Source: Cetobacterium sp. 2A (GTDB taxonomy: Bacteria > Fusobacteriota > Fusobacteriia > Fusobacteriales > Fusobacteriaceae). From it: DNA of 64,000 nucleotides. How positions within the stretch are numbered: the first letter of the stretch is position 1; each line of letters starts with the position of its first letter. The notes beneath the pieces were generated by a model. That model ran no database searches, had not been told where the DNA came from, and worked only from the letters and a program-made list of their open reading frames with translations. The DNA lies in contig NZ_JACFAJ010000006.1 of NCBI RefSeq assembly GCF_014250685.1, positions 1,235,303 through 1,299,302 on the forward strand, read 5' to 3'. This document shows positions 34,560 to 44,046 of the stretch, one piece after another. The translations under genes were made by a program, and so were the position numbers.

Positions 34560-37115
34560 GTGCATTCAGTGGAAGAAAAAAATGGATTAAAGCAATTTTT
34601 TGAATTTATAAAGATAATAATTGAATTTATAATATTTCTTGGAGCTATTTTCTTCATCCATAAAGAAATAGGTAGATATTCTTTAGGTGAGTTACAATAC
34701 TCATTTAAAGCAATTTCTTTTTTTAGAATTTTTCTCATAATATGTTTTGTATTACTGGATTATTTAGTCTTAAGTGGATTTGACATATTAGCTTTTAAAA
34801 AAGATAAATATAGCTTTTCCAAAATAAAAATAATGTTTACTTCATTTATAAGTTTTGGACTTTCTAACTCTATTGGATTTTCTGGGTTTACAGCTTCTGG
34901 AGTTAGATTAAATCTATATTCTCTTTGGGATATACCATACAAAACCATAATTAATGTAATAATATTTTGTTATTCAACATATTGGCTTGGTCTACTTTGG
35001 TTAGGAGGAGGGTTATTAACTCTTCTTCCTGTCAATTTAACAGTGTTGAAACTACCTTTTCATATCCCAATAAAAAATACAGTTTCTATTGGAATATTTC
35101 TTCTTATAGGAGCTATTATATTTACTTTGGTAGTTTTAAAAAAGTATAGTGAGAGTTTAGAAATCTATCTATATAGACTCACCTTAGCTATAGCAGATTG
35201 GATCTCAATAAGTTTAATTTTATATTTAGCTCTTCCAGATAGTTTACATATAAGTTTTATGTTCTTTTTCCCAATTTTTGTAACTGCTCAAATTTTGGGT
35301 GTAGTAAGTAATGTACCTGGAGGTTTAGGAGTATTTGATTTAACTTTTATAGCTTTAATCGGATCTAATTATCCAGTTAATAAAATTATAGGAGCTATTT
35401 TAATCTATAGATTAGCATATTTCTTCATTCCACTGCTTCTTGCTTTATTAGGATTTATATTGTGTAATATAATTTTTGGAAAAAATAAACTAAAAGATTT
35501 TGATTCTAATGTAGGTAGATATATATTTTCTCTTTTTCCAAAATTGCTTGCTTTACTTATATTTATAAGTGGTGCTTTTTTAATTTTTTCAGGCTCTATC
35601 CCTGCTAAAATACAGGCTATAAATTCAGTTCAAGAATATTTTCCAATTGTGACAATACAGTTTTCTCATTTTATAGGTAGTATTGTTGGAGCTGGACTTT
35701 TAATTTTATCATATGGATTGAGCAAAAGAATTGACATCTCTTATTACTTAACTTTAATCTTTTTAGCTTTAGGAATTGTAGTATCCTTAATAAAGGATTT
35801 AGATACTAATTCAGCTATTGGATTAGGAGTTATATTCCTTATTATTCTTCCATGCAAAAGTTATTTTTATAGGAAATCATCTATTTTAAGAGAGAAATTT
35901 TCCATTAAGTGGATTATGCTTGTAATTTCAACAATTGTTTTAGGAATATATATTGGATTGTTTTCTCATAAAAATGCACTTTTTGTATATGATACCTTTT
36001 GGAGATTTAACATTTATGATGAAACTCCAAAATTTGCAAGAGGAATTTTAGGAGCTATTTTAGTATTTTGTTGTTTTTTTCTTGTAAAATTTATTTTTAA
36101 AGAACCGAATAATGAAATTCTTACTCCTGAAGATTTTGAAACTAATCTTAGAAATTGTATAGAAAAGTCAAGTAATACAACTGGATATCTTGCTCTTTTA
36201 AAAGATAAGCAAATTATTTTTGATCCAGATAAAAAATCTTTTATTATGTTTGGAAGAAGTGGAGACTCTTTAATCTCTATGGGCGAACCCATAGGAGATG
36301 AAGAATCATTCGGAGAGACTATATGGACATTTTATAATTATTGTAAAGAACAGCATAAAAATATTGTTTTTTATGAAATTGGAAATAAAAATCTAGATTT
36401 TTATTTAGATATTGGTTTAAGTTTTTTAAAAATAGGAGAATATGCTGTTGTAAACTTATCAACATTCACACTAGAAGGTAGTGAGATGAGAAAACTTAGA
36501 TATACATATAGTAAGTTTACAAAAGATGGATATGTTTTAGAAATTATCCCAAAAGAAAAAGTTTCAGAAATTTTAAACGAATTAAAAGAAATATCTGACG
36601 AATGGTTAGATGATAAGAATTCTAAAGAAAAAGGATTTTCTTTAGGTAAATTTTCAAATCCTTATCTTTTAAATTTTCCGGTTGCTGTAGTTAAAAAAGA
36701 TAATAAAATTTTAGCATTTTCAAATTTGCTAACTACACAAAATAAAGAAGAATTTACAATAGATTTAATGAGATATACAAAAGAAGCTCCTAATGGAATA
36801 ATGGAATATTGTTTCATATGTATTATGCTTTATGCGAAAGAGGAGGGATTTAAGAGGTTTACTTTAGGAATGGCGCCTCTTTCTGGAATTGATAGTGATT
36901 CAGCTTCATTCTGGAACAAAGTCGAGAATATGGTATTTACGCACGGAGAATATTTTTATAACTTTAAAGGATTAAGAGCATTTAAAGATAAATTTAAGCC
37001 AGAGTGGGAACCACGCTATATAGCGTATTCAAATCCATTTTCTCTTCCGAAAGTTTTAAGGGATACAACTCTTTTGATTTCTGGTGGAGTTAAAGGATTA
37101 GTTTCTAAAAAATAA
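34560..37115 (+). CDS. mprF: MprF-type phosphatidylglycerol lysyltransferase/flippase
   Basis: The 851-residue protein has about 12-14 N-terminal membrane helices (flippase part, with VVSNVPGGLGVFDL near 250). A cytoplasmic C-terminal DUF2156 synthase domain follows from about 530, with FVLKAGEE-like strands and LGMAPLSG near 775. It adds lysine or alanine from aminoacyl-tRNA to phosphatidylglycerol and flips it outward, lowering surface charge. Start codons GTG 34560 and GTG 34569 are both possible; spacing to AAGGA is better for the second. The Rhizobium homologue LpiA is acid-inducible, which fits the neighbours. Confidence 0.9.
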   Translation: MHSVEEKNGLKQFFEFIKIIIEFIIFLGAIFFIHKEIGRYSLGELQYSFKAISFFRIFLIICFVLLDYLVLSGFDILAFKKDKYSFSKIKIMFTSFISFGLSNSIGFSGFTASGVRLNLYSLWDIPYKTIINVIIFCYSTYWLGLLWLGGGLLTLLPVNLTVLKLPFHIPIKNTVSIGIFLLIGAIIFTLVVLKKYSESLEIYLYRLTLAIADWISISLILYLALPDSLHISFMFFFPIFVTAQILGVVSNVPGGLGVFDLTFIALIGSNYPVNKIIGAILIYRLAYFFIPLLLALLGFILCNIIFGKNKLKDFDSNVGRYIFSLFPKLLALLIFISGAFLIFSGSIPAKIQAINSVQEYFPIVTIQFSHFIGSIVGAGLLILSYGLSKRIDISYYLTLIFLALGIVVSLIKDLDTNSAIGLGVIFLIILPCKSYFYRKSSILREKFSIKWIMLVISTIVLGIYIGLFSHKNALFVYDTFWRFNIYDETPKFARGILGAILVFCCFFLVKFIFKEPNNEILTPEDFETNLRNCIEKSSNTTGYLALLKDKQIIFDPDKKSFIMFGRSGDSLISMGEPIGDEESFGETIWTFYNYCKEQHKNIVFYEIGNKNLDFYLDIGLSFLKIGEYAVVNLSTFTLEGSEMRKLRYTYSKFTKDGYVLEIIPKEKVSEILNELKEISDEWLDDKNSKEKGFSLGKFSNPYLLNFPVAVVKKDNKILAFSNLLTTQNKEEFTIDLMRYTKEAPNGIMEYCFICIMLYAKEEGFKRFTLGMAPLSGIDSDSASFWNKVENMVFTHGEYFYNFKGLRAFKDKFKPEWEPRYIAYSNPFSLPKVLRDTTLLISGGVKGLVSKK

Positions 37116-37154
37116 AAAAGATTGGGGCGAAATTCTTGCCCCAATCTTTTTTTA
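37112..37154. terminator. Bidirectional terminator
   Basis: A 15-bp stem (37114-37128 with 37138-37152, core GATTGGGGC) with A- and T-runs between mprF and the convergent nitroreductase gene. Confidence 0.9.
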
Positions 37155-37661
37155 ATAGTTCTCATAATGAACTTTAGAAAAATCCATATCCGATTCTGAA
37201 TGACTAGGTTTAATTTCATCAGAATATCCTATTGAAATTATAGCTAAAACTCTTAAATATCCAGGGATTCCTAAAAGATTTCTTATGTATTCTTCCGAAT
37301 CAGTTCCAGCAGATGTCTTTCTTTCCTTAATCTGTACCCAACAAGAACCCAATCCTAAATCAAATGCCTTTAATTGTATCATTGTACATGCGATTGAGCA
37401 ATCTTCAACCCAAGTAGTTGAATTTTCATTACCTAAAACTACTATTGATAACGGAGATCCATCTATAAGTGTTGCTCCCATTTGTTTTGAATGAGATAAT
37501 TTTTTTAGAGTTGCTTCATCTTCAACAACCAAAAATTCATATGGCTTAGTATTTTTACCACTTGGTGAAACTAGTGCCGTTCTTAAAATTTCATGAATTT
37601 TAATTTTTTCCACCTTTTTATCTTGATATCTTCTGACTGTTCTTCTGTTTAAAAAATCCAT
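37152..37661 (-). CDS. Nitroreductase-family flavoprotein
   Basis: This 169-residue FMN protein starts MDFLNRRTVRRYQDKKV, the RRSVR-type FMN-phosphate motif of the family. SPSGKNTKPYEF near 53-64 follows, and a C-terminal glycine-rich GLGSCWV segment and LGIPGYLRVLAIISIGY complete the pattern. It probably reduces nitro or quinone compounds with NAD(P)H. The substrate is undefined. It is 18 bases downstream of nfo on the same strand and probably co-transcribed with it. Confidence 0.88.
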   Translation of the reverse strand: MDFLNRRTVRRYQDKKVEKIKIHEILRTALVSPSGKNTKPYEFLVVEDEATLKKLSHSKQMGATLIDGSPLSIVVLGNENSTTWVEDCSIACTMIQLKAFDLGLGSCWVQIKERKTSAGTDSEEYIRNLLGIPGYLRVLAIISIGYSDEIKPSHSESDMDFSKVHYENY

Positions 37662-37679
37662 AACTTCTCACCCCGTATT

Positions 37680-38537
37680 TTATTTTATAAGACCGTACAA
37701 CATTTCGATCTCTTCTTTCCAAATTGTATCATCTATAGTTTCTAAAATAATAGGAATATTATCAAATCTTGAATCATTCATAATTCTTTCAAAGAAGTCC
37801 ATCCCCATTACTCCTTTACCAATGCTGTCATGTCTATCCTTTTTAGTTCCAGTATCAAATTTCGAATCATTTAAATGGACTCCTTTTAAATATTTAAATC
37901 CAATTTTCTTTTCAAATTCATCCATAGTTTTATTATATCCAGCTTCATCTTTTAGCTCGTATCCAGCAGTTAGTGTATGGCAAGTATCAATACAAACTCC
38001 TATACGCGATTTATCCTCTATCATTTCTATTATTTTTCCTAAGTGATCAAATGTATATCCCATATTTGAGCCTTGACCTGCTGTATTTTCCATAACTATT
38101 ATGACGTTTGGAATAGCTTTATGAGCAGCATTAATTGATTCAGCTATATATCCTAGACATTCTTCTTCACTAATTTCTTTTAGATGACTTCCTGGATGCA
38201 TATTTAAATATATTAAACCGAGTCTATTAACTCTATCCATCTCATCAATAAATGCATTTAACGATTTTTCTCTTTTTTCAGGATCAGGACTTCCTAGGTT
38301 TATAAGGTAACCATCATGTGGAAGTACCTGTTCTGGTGTATAACCATTTTCAGCCATCGCAGCTTTAAATTCAATAATTTCTTTTTCTGTAAGTGGTTTA
38401 GAGTCCCATCTTCTTTGATTTTTCACAAACATTCCAAATGCTTTTGCGCCTATTTTTTTAGCGTTCACTGGAGTCGCTTGTGGCCCACCAGTTGCTGAAA
38501 CATGCGCTCCTATAAATTTATTTATTTTTTTATTCAT
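37680..38537 (-). CDS. nfo: Endonuclease IV (AP endonuclease)
   Basis: The 285-residue TIM-barrel enzyme cuts DNA 5' to abasic sites in base excision repair. It shows the zinc-ligand motifs IGAHVSATGG at 13-22, LNMHPGSH, ENTAGQGS, CIDTCHTLTAGY, HLNDSK, DRHDSIGKG and ILET, in normal order and spacing. GGAGG precedes the ATG. It is the first gene of a two-gene unit with the nitroreductase. Confidence 0.95.
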   Translation of the reverse strand: MNKKINKFIGAHVSATGGPQATPVNAKKIGAKAFGMFVKNQRRWDSKPLTEKEIIEFKAAMAENGYTPEQVLPHDGYLINLGSPDPEKREKSLNAFIDEMDRVNRLGLIYLNMHPGSHLKEISEEECLGYIAESINAAHKAIPNVIIVMENTAGQGSNMGYTFDHLGKIIEMIEDKSRIGVCIDTCHTLTAGYELKDEAGYNKTMDEFEKKIGFKYLKGVHLNDSKFDTGTKKDRHDSIGKGVMGMDFFERIMNDSRFDNIPIILETIDDTIWKEEIEMLYGLIK

Positions 38538-38582
38538 AATTTTTCCTCCAAATCTACGAAGTGTACTTGTATAGTATATATT

Positions 38583-38610
38583 AAAAAGAGGAGAGATTCA
38601 ATCCCTCCTC
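38583..38610 (-). terminator. Terminator of the L,D-transpeptidase-like gene
   Basis: GAGGAG (38588-38593) pairs with CTCCTC (38605-38610), extended by further pairs after one mismatch, and is followed leftward by a U run. Confidence 0.72.
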
Positions 38611-38622
38611 TAAATACTCTTA

Positions 38623-39270
38623 CTATATTAAATGACTTTTAGCCAAATATTGATTATCGTTTCCATGTATATACATAACCGATCCATCTTTTATAACATT
38701 TATAACTTCTTTGCTTATATTAGTTGGAAGTGCTGGGCATCCAAGACTTCTCCCTAATCTTCCAAGACCTGAAATAGCAGAAGGATTTGCATAATTTGCA
38801 CCATGTACAACAATAGCTCTTTCTTTTGCCTTATCGTTTATTCCTTCTTCTAATCCATCTAATCTAAGAGAATATCCATTTTTCCCGAAATATGTATTTT
38901 CTGTCAAGAAAAATCCTAAAGAACTTTTATTTGATCCATTTTGATTAGAAAAAGAAGTAGCCATATTTCCACCACTGTTTTTACCGTGAGAAACAACTGA
39001 TTTATACAGCATGTGTTTTTCTTTTAAATCTAGCACATAAAATCTTTCTTTAGTTGATGGTTTAGTAAAATCTATAATTGTAACAATTTCTTTTTTTCTA
39101 TCTTTTATTTTATAAAATCCTTCAAGTGCGGATTTAAACACATCATAGTTCACAACATTTTCAAGGTTCATTTCCTTGTATAAACTGTCTATTTTTTTAT
39201 CTTCAGAAAAAGAACTACTGAATATTCCCAGGAAAGCTAAAGCAAATAATACAAATTTAAATCTTTTCAT
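38623..39270 (-). CDS. Secreted L,D-transpeptidase-like protein (YkuD_2 type)
   Basis: About 215 residues from the ATG at 39268-39270, selected because GAGGTG precedes it and a signal peptide follows (MKRFKFVLFALAFLGIFSSS); the longer frame lacks both. The C-terminal domain has the catalytic signature HGANYAN with SLGCPALP, the His and Cys of L,D-transpeptidases, in the arrangement of the YkuD_2 group. It probably remodels peptidoglycan in the periplasm. It is monocistronic with its own terminator. Confidence 0.83.
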   Translation of the reverse strand: MKRFKFVLFALAFLGIFSSSFSEDKKIDSLYKEMNLENVVNYDVFKSALEGFYKIKDRKKEIVTIIDFTKPSTKERFYVLDLKEKHMLYKSVVSHGKNSGGNMATSFSNQNGSNKSSLGFFLTENTYFGKNGYSLRLDGLEEGINDKAKERAIVVHGANYANPSAISGLGRLGRSLGCPALPTNISKEVINVIKDGSVMYIHGNDNQYLAKSHLI

Positions 39271-39429
39271 AATCACCTCTAGTTTTTTAGTTTTAGAACA
39301 AAAATAAAAATTAACTAAGATAATTCTATAACAAATTTCAAATTTTGTCAAATTTTTGTTCTATTACTACTATTAATTGGGCGATTATAGAGTTACAATA
39401 TACTATAAAAACTTTTGGAGGAGAGATTT

Positions 39430-40167
39430 ATGATTAAGAGTATTCGGTACATTATACAAAGTTATATCGAGGCTTTTTCAATAATTGAAAAAGGCAATTT
39501 GAAAAAGTTTTATTTTTTACCAGGCTTAATTAGTATTGCACTTTTTATTTTACTTTATTATTTTAGTAGTTATATATCATTCAGTCTTTTTAATCAAATT
39601 GAAAGAATTGTAAATATTAAACAATATTCAAATTTAGCGCTTCTTGTTTTAAAACTTTTAGTACTTGTAATAGGATTCTTGGTATACTTTTTAATTTATA
39701 AGAGCCTTTTACTTATAATATTATCCCCATTTTTAAGTTATATCTCTGAAAGAACTGAATCTACATTAACTGGAGTTAGTTTTAAATTTTCTTTAAAGGA
39801 GAATATTAAATTTGTCTTTAGAGGAATTTTGCTTTCGAGTAGATATTTCGCTATCGAAATACTTGGAACTATTTTTATCTTATTATTAGGATTTATTCCG
39901 GTAGTAAATCTATTTGCTCCACTACTACTTTTACTTTTACAAGGATATTTCTCAGGAGCGTCTTTTGCCGATTATACTTTAGAAAGAAAGGGAATGTCTC
40001 ACAAAGATTCTTCAAATTTCTCAAAGAAACATTTTACATTTTCTTTAATCAATGGGATTATTTTTTTATTTTTATTTTTAATACCAATTATAGGTATTTT
40101 TATCGCTCCTCTATTAACTTGTGTGGCTACTACTATTGGAACCTTGAAACTTTTAGATAATAAATAA
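39430..40167 (+). CDS. EI24/CysZ-like membrane protein
   Basis: About 245 residues from the ATG at 39430; the GGAGGAGA at 39417-39424 is its ribosome binding site, which excludes the upstream in-frame TTG. It has four to six hydrophobic helices and a SFADYTLERKGMS segment typical of EI24/CysZ-domain proteins. CysZ homologues transport sulfate, but others in this family have no known role. The gene is followed by the flavodoxin gene after 82 bases. Confidence 0.7.
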   Translation: MIKSIRYIIQSYIEAFSIIEKGNLKKFYFLPGLISIALFILLYYFSSYISFSLFNQIERIVNIKQYSNLALLVLKLLVLVIGFLVYFLIYKSLLLIILSPFLSYISERTESTLTGVSFKFSLKENIKFVFRGILLSSRYFAIEILGTIFILLLGFIPVVNLFAPLLLLLLQGYFSGASFADYTLERKGMSHKDSSNFSKKHFTFSLINGIIFLFLFLIPIIGIFIAPLLTCVATTIGTLKLLDNK

Positions 40168-40249
40168 TATTTATTTCTTGATTTTGAAATAACTTTCCTT
40201 TATTATATGTATAGTTAAATTGTATACATTGAGAGGAGAGATAAATTTT

Positions 40250-40744
40250 ATGATTAAAAAAATAGGTATTTTTTATGGAAGTACAAGAGGAAAAACAGAG
40301 TATATAGCTGCTATTTTAAAGAATAAATTAAAAGACAATCCAGAAATTTTTGATGTATCTAACGGAATTGAAAAAATTAAGGATTTTGATATTTTAATTT
40401 TTCTTGCTCCTACATATGGAGCTGGTCAGTTACAGGAAGATTGGATGAGAGTAATGGACGATTTGAAGAATACCGATTTTTCTAATAAAAAAGTTGGATT
40501 AATCGGAAGAGGTAATCAAGGATTTTTTGCAGCCACTTTTATAGATGCTATCAGAGATCTTTATGATATTATTATTGAAAATAATGGAGAGGTTATAGGT
40601 TCTACATCTTTAGAAGGGTATTCTTTTGAAAAAAGTAAATCTGTTATTAATAATAAATTCATTGGACTAGCACTTGACGAAATGTTTATGATGGATGAAA
40701 TTAATGAAAAATTGGATAATTGGATTAAAAATTTAGGCAACTAA
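40250..40744 (+). CDS. Flavodoxin
   Basis: About 164 residues from the ATG at 40250, behind GAGGAGAG. The FMN-phosphate loop GSTRGKTE is at about 9-16, APTYGAGQLQEDW near 55-67, and GRGNQGFFAATF near 89-100, all in flavodoxin order. It is a soluble low-potential electron carrier, probably substituting for ferredoxin under iron limitation. Its partners in the window could include the radical SAM enzymes, which need a reductant; that is inference. Confidence 0.88.
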   Translation: MIKKIGIFYGSTRGKTEYIAAILKNKLKDNPEIFDVSNGIEKIKDFDILIFLAPTYGAGQLQEDWMRVMDDLKNTDFSNKKVGLIGRGNQGFFAATFIDAIRDLYDIIIENNGEVIGSTSLEGYSFEKSKSVINNKFIGLALDEMFMMDEINEKLDNWIKNLGN

Positions 40745-40769
40745 GAAATTTCTTAGTTGCCTTTTTTTA
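40733..40769. terminator. Bidirectional terminator at the flavodoxin stop
   Basis: A perfect 13-bp stem (40735-40747 with 40750-40762, AGGCAACTAAGAA) followed by T7 overlaps the flavodoxin stop and lies against the convergent yitT-like gene. Confidence 0.85.
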
Positions 40770-41378
40770 TCTTGATATTACTACTCTTTTAGTAATTACA
40801 TTTACCATTTTCCCCATTATAAATGGACATATAATTGCTGTTAAAGCGGCATTAATTCCAAAAACTAATGCAGAACTTCCAACTACAAGAGAATCTATTA
40901 TGAACATACAAGTTCCCACAGGAACTAGCGTGTATTTATTCATTACCTGAGCGATTATAACGCTTCCACCTGTATTACTTCCAGCAGCGACTGCAAAACC
41001 TACTCCAGCCCCTATAAGGACTCCAGAAAAGATTGCTCCTATCAGTATATTAGACTCTGAATATGAAGTTATACTTGGAAAAACTAAGAACTTTTCAATC
41101 ATTCTTGTATAGAATGGAAATAAAAAAATTCCATATAAACATTTTATTGCATATTCTTTTCCTATTGTTAATGCACCAATAATAAAGATTGGTATATTAA
41201 ATACCAACATAATTGTACCTACAGGATAATTAATTACATAATGAAGTATCGTAGAAAGACCAGTTATTCCGCCAGCTGCAAGTTTAGCAGGAACCATAAA
41301 ATTAACTATTCCAAATGCACAAATAAAAAAACCAAAATTAATAATTAGAAACTCTTTAAAAAATGTTTTGTAAATCAT
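40767..41378 (-). CDS. YitT-family membrane protein
   Basis: About 203 residues from the ATG at 41376-41378, behind AGGGGGT; a longer frame without a site is rejected. Five hydrophobic helices, with the PAKLAAGGITGLSTIL motif near 30-45 and AAGSNTGGSVIIAQ near 140, are typical of the YitT/DUF161 family. The normal C-terminal DUF2179 soluble domain is absent, so this is the short form. The transported substrate is unknown. Confidence 0.8.
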   Translation of the reverse strand: MIYKTFFKEFLIINFGFFICAFGIVNFMVPAKLAAGGITGLSTILHYVINYPVGTIMLVFNIPIFIIGALTIGKEYAIKCLYGIFLFPFYTRMIEKFLVFPSITSYSESNILIGAIFSGVLIGAGVGFAVAAGSNTGGSVIIAQVMNKYTLVPVGTCMFIIDSLVVGSSALVFGINAALTAIICPFIMGKMVNVITKRVVISR

Positions 41379-41472
41379 GATACCCCCTGGTATTTGTATT
41401 ATTTTTTTGAACACACAAGTGGTATTGTACCCTATTTTCAACATTTTTTCAACAAAAGTATTATTTATTTTA

Positions 41473-42195
41473 TTACTTAATTAGTAGTAATTCTTTTAAA
41501 TCTTTCATATTATTACGACTTACTGGAATTTTGAAACTTAAGTCCATAATTTTAAGTATATACGTCGTATTAAACCACGGTTCTATCTCTATTATCTTAT
41601 CTAAGTTTATTATGTATGAACGATGAGTTCTAAAAAAATATTCATCTGGAAGTATTTCTTCAAACTTCGAAATCTTAATCTTAGAAGAATAAATTCTATT
41701 TTTTGTATGAATTAAGGTTTCTTTTTCCGATGCTTCTATGTAATAAATTTCTTGAATAGATATTACATACATTTTATCCTCTGATGTAACTGTAATTTTA
41801 TTAACTTTAGATACAGTTTTTATTTGCTCTACTTGTTTTTGATCCACTAGCGAATTTAAAACCTCTAATATTCTATCTTCTGAATATGGTTTTAAAAGAT
41901 AATCAAAAGCTTTAATTTCAAATGCATCTACAGCATAATCTTTGTAGGCTGTTATAAATACAAGTTTTATTTCTTCATCTAGTTTATACAATATTTTTCC
42001 AAGGCTCATTCCATCTAATTCTGGCATGTTTATATCTAAAAATACTACATCAACTTTATGATCTTGAATATATTTTAAAGCATCTAAAGGATTTTCAAAT
42101 TCCCCGTCAATATCTAGCCCTTTATGATTTTTTATAAAATATTTAAGTTCCTCTCTTGCTGGAAACTCATCTTCCACTATCAAGCACTTTAACAT
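41473..42195 (-). CDS. LytTR-family response regulator
   Basis: The 240-residue regulator has a receiver domain (acidic pair E8/D9, phosphoacceptor D54 in VVFLDINMPELDG) and a C-terminal LytTR DNA-binding domain (about 135-240, with YYIEASEKETLIHT and FFRTHRSYIINLDKI). It lies 15 bases after the LytS-type kinase gene on the same strand. In other bacteria such pairs (BtsSR, YpdAB) control pyruvate or peptide transporters, and here a CstA-type gene is divergent from the pair. Confidence 0.92.
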   Translation of the reverse strand: MLKCLIVEDEFPAREELKYFIKNHKGLDIDGEFENPLDALKYIQDHKVDVVFLDINMPELDGMSLGKILYKLDEEIKLVFITAYKDYAVDAFEIKAFDYLLKPYSEDRILEVLNSLVDQKQVEQIKTVSKVNKITVTSEDKMYVISIQEIYYIEASEKETLIHTKNRIYSSKIKISKFEEILPDEYFFRTHRSYIINLDKIIEIEPWFNTTYILKIMDLSFKIPVSRNNMKDLKELLLIK

Positions 42196-42210
42196 TTATC
42201 CCCTCCCATT

Positions 42211-43863
42211 TTATTCTACGTAGAAAGAAATTTTAGTTCCTTTTTCAAGTTGTTCAATTTTTAATCCTTCTCCATAAATAAGTTTGATTCTATTATGTAC
42301 ATTTTTTAATCCTATACTTTTATCAATTTCTTGATCTATAGAATTTATGATTTCTTTTTTTATCCCTACACCGTTATCTTCAATAGAAATAATACATCCC
42401 TTGTCATATTTTATGGCATCTATATTTATAATTCCTTGTTCTCTTTGTTTTAATATTCCATGTTTAATACTATTTTCAACTAAAGGTTGGATTATTAAAC
42501 TAGGAATTTTTATTTCATTAACTTCCTGATCAATATTATAATTTACTTTTATTTTATCTTGAAATCTAGCTTGTTCAATATTAACATATGCTTTAACTTG
42601 TTCTAGTTCTTTATCCAAAGTCACAAATCTAGATGGATTATCTAAGTTATAACGAAGATAAGTCGATAAATCTATTATTATATTTCTGGCTTTAGCTGGA
42701 TTTATCCTAACAAATGATGCAGTTGCATGAAGAGCATTAAATAAGAAATGAGGATTTATCTGAGTTTGTAAAGCTTTTAGTTCAGCATCTCGTGCCATCA
42801 TTTTTAGATTTTCCATTTTACTTATTTCTAGCTGAGTTGAAATCAGTTGAGATAACCCTATCGCTAGATATCTATTTCTAGCAGTTATACTTTTATCTTT
42901 ATCAAAATAAATCTTTAAAGTTCCCGATACTTTTTCTCCTTCAAATAGTGGAGATATGATACAAGATTTAATTTTCATGTTATGGTGGGAAAAATCTATT
43001 ATATCACCATTTCGATCTGAAGTAAGAACTTCTCCAGTTATTAAAACTTTTTTTGTAGCTTCACTTTGAATTTGAGAATCATATATCTCAAAATCTCCAG
43101 AATTTTTCCTATAAGCTATAATCTCTTTTCTATCGGTTATAACAACTGCCTGTGCATTTAAAGATTCTAAAATTATTCCACATACATCACCAAGGCATTC
43201 CCCTTTTCGAAAATAGGGTAATGTTTTATTGGCGATTTCTAATGCCAATTTAGCTTGTGTTCCTGCTATCCTCTCTTTCTCTTCTAAAATTCCTTCGATT
43301 ATAATTATAACAATTGAAACTCCAAACGCATTTATTAAAAGCATCGGGATGTAAATGTCCTGTACAATTTCCTTTGCCAGTTCAAAATTTTCAGAAAACA
43401 TTAAAATTAAAATCATACTCAAACTTTCTATGATTACTCCACAAATAAAACCCAGAAAATAACGATTATTTACATTGGATTTCCTGTAGACAATACCAGT
43501 AATTATTCCACCTAATATAGTAGATATAGCACATGGAATTGCGGTTACCCCGTCCAAATCTACAAAGAATCGATGTATCCCGGCTATAAGGCCTGTTATG
43601 ATTGCTACTTTAGGTCCTATGAGTATTCCACCAACAACAACACCTATGTTACGTGTGTTGGCGATAGCACCCTTATAATTGACTCCTATATATGTTCCTA
43701 ATATAGATAGTCCTGAAAAAAATATACAAAGAATTAGGATTTCTTTTTTTGTATATCTATCCTCAGAAAAGATTTTTTTTGTGCTTTTAAATTTTGTGAA
43801 TAAAAAAGCAATTGCAATGATATACCCTAAAGTATTAAATAAACGACTTGTTAAATCTAGCAA
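42211..43863 (-). CDS. LytS/BtsS-type sensor histidine kinase
   Basis: This 550-residue kinase has an N-terminal 5TM-LYT sensor (about 5-195, with NTRNIGVVVGGILIGP and GLIAGIHRFFVD). A GAF-like region follows (about 215-330). The kinase domain has the His in INPHFLFNALHA and an ATPase domain ending DNGVGI and IGLKNVHNRI. It starts at TTG 43861-43863 behind GAGGTG. BtsS-type kinases respond to external pyruvate through this module. The divergent cstA-type gene is the likely target of the system. Confidence 0.92.
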   Translation of the reverse strand: MLDLTSRLFNTLGYIIAIAFLFTKFKSTKKIFSEDRYTKKEILILCIFFSGLSILGTYIGVNYKGAIANTRNIGVVVGGILIGPKVAIITGLIAGIHRFFVDLDGVTAIPCAISTILGGIITGIVYRKSNVNNRYFLGFICGVIIESLSMILILMFSENFELAKEIVQDIYIPMLLINAFGVSIVIIIIEGILEEKERIAGTQAKLALEIANKTLPYFRKGECLGDVCGIILESLNAQAVVITDRKEIIAYRKNSGDFEIYDSQIQSEATKKVLITGEVLTSDRNGDIIDFSHHNMKIKSCIISPLFEGEKVSGTLKIYFDKDKSITARNRYLAIGLSQLISTQLEISKMENLKMMARDAELKALQTQINPHFLFNALHATASFVRINPAKARNIIIDLSTYLRYNLDNPSRFVTLDKELEQVKAYVNIEQARFQDKIKVNYNIDQEVNEIKIPSLIIQPLVENSIKHGILKQREQGIINIDAIKYDKGCIISIEDNGVGIKKEIINSIDQEIDKSIGLKNVHNRIKLIYGEGLKIEQLEKGTKISFYVE

Positions 43864-43939
43864 AAAATCACCTCAAAAAATAATAATTTAATTATAACAT
43901 AAATATTATGAAATAAAAATAAACTATTCATACTCTTAA

Positions 43940-44011
43940 AAATGTATTTCAATGCTGTTTTAATACATTTCATATCAAAACAAATATATTTTTGTTGTTT
44001 TGATGTATAAT
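43940..44011 (+). promoter_or_regulatory. Regulatory region of cstA with two inverted repeats
   Basis: AAATGTATT-N13-AATACATTT (43940-43970) and ATCAAAACAA-N11-TTGTTTTGAT (43974-44004) are perfect 9- and 10-bp inverted repeats. The -10 TATAAT is at 44006-44011 with no good -35, so an activator is likely. The adjacent LytTR regulator and a CRP-type protein are candidates. Confidence 0.55.
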
Positions 44012-44046
44012 AAATTAATAATTAAAATAAATGGAGGGATGAGTAT

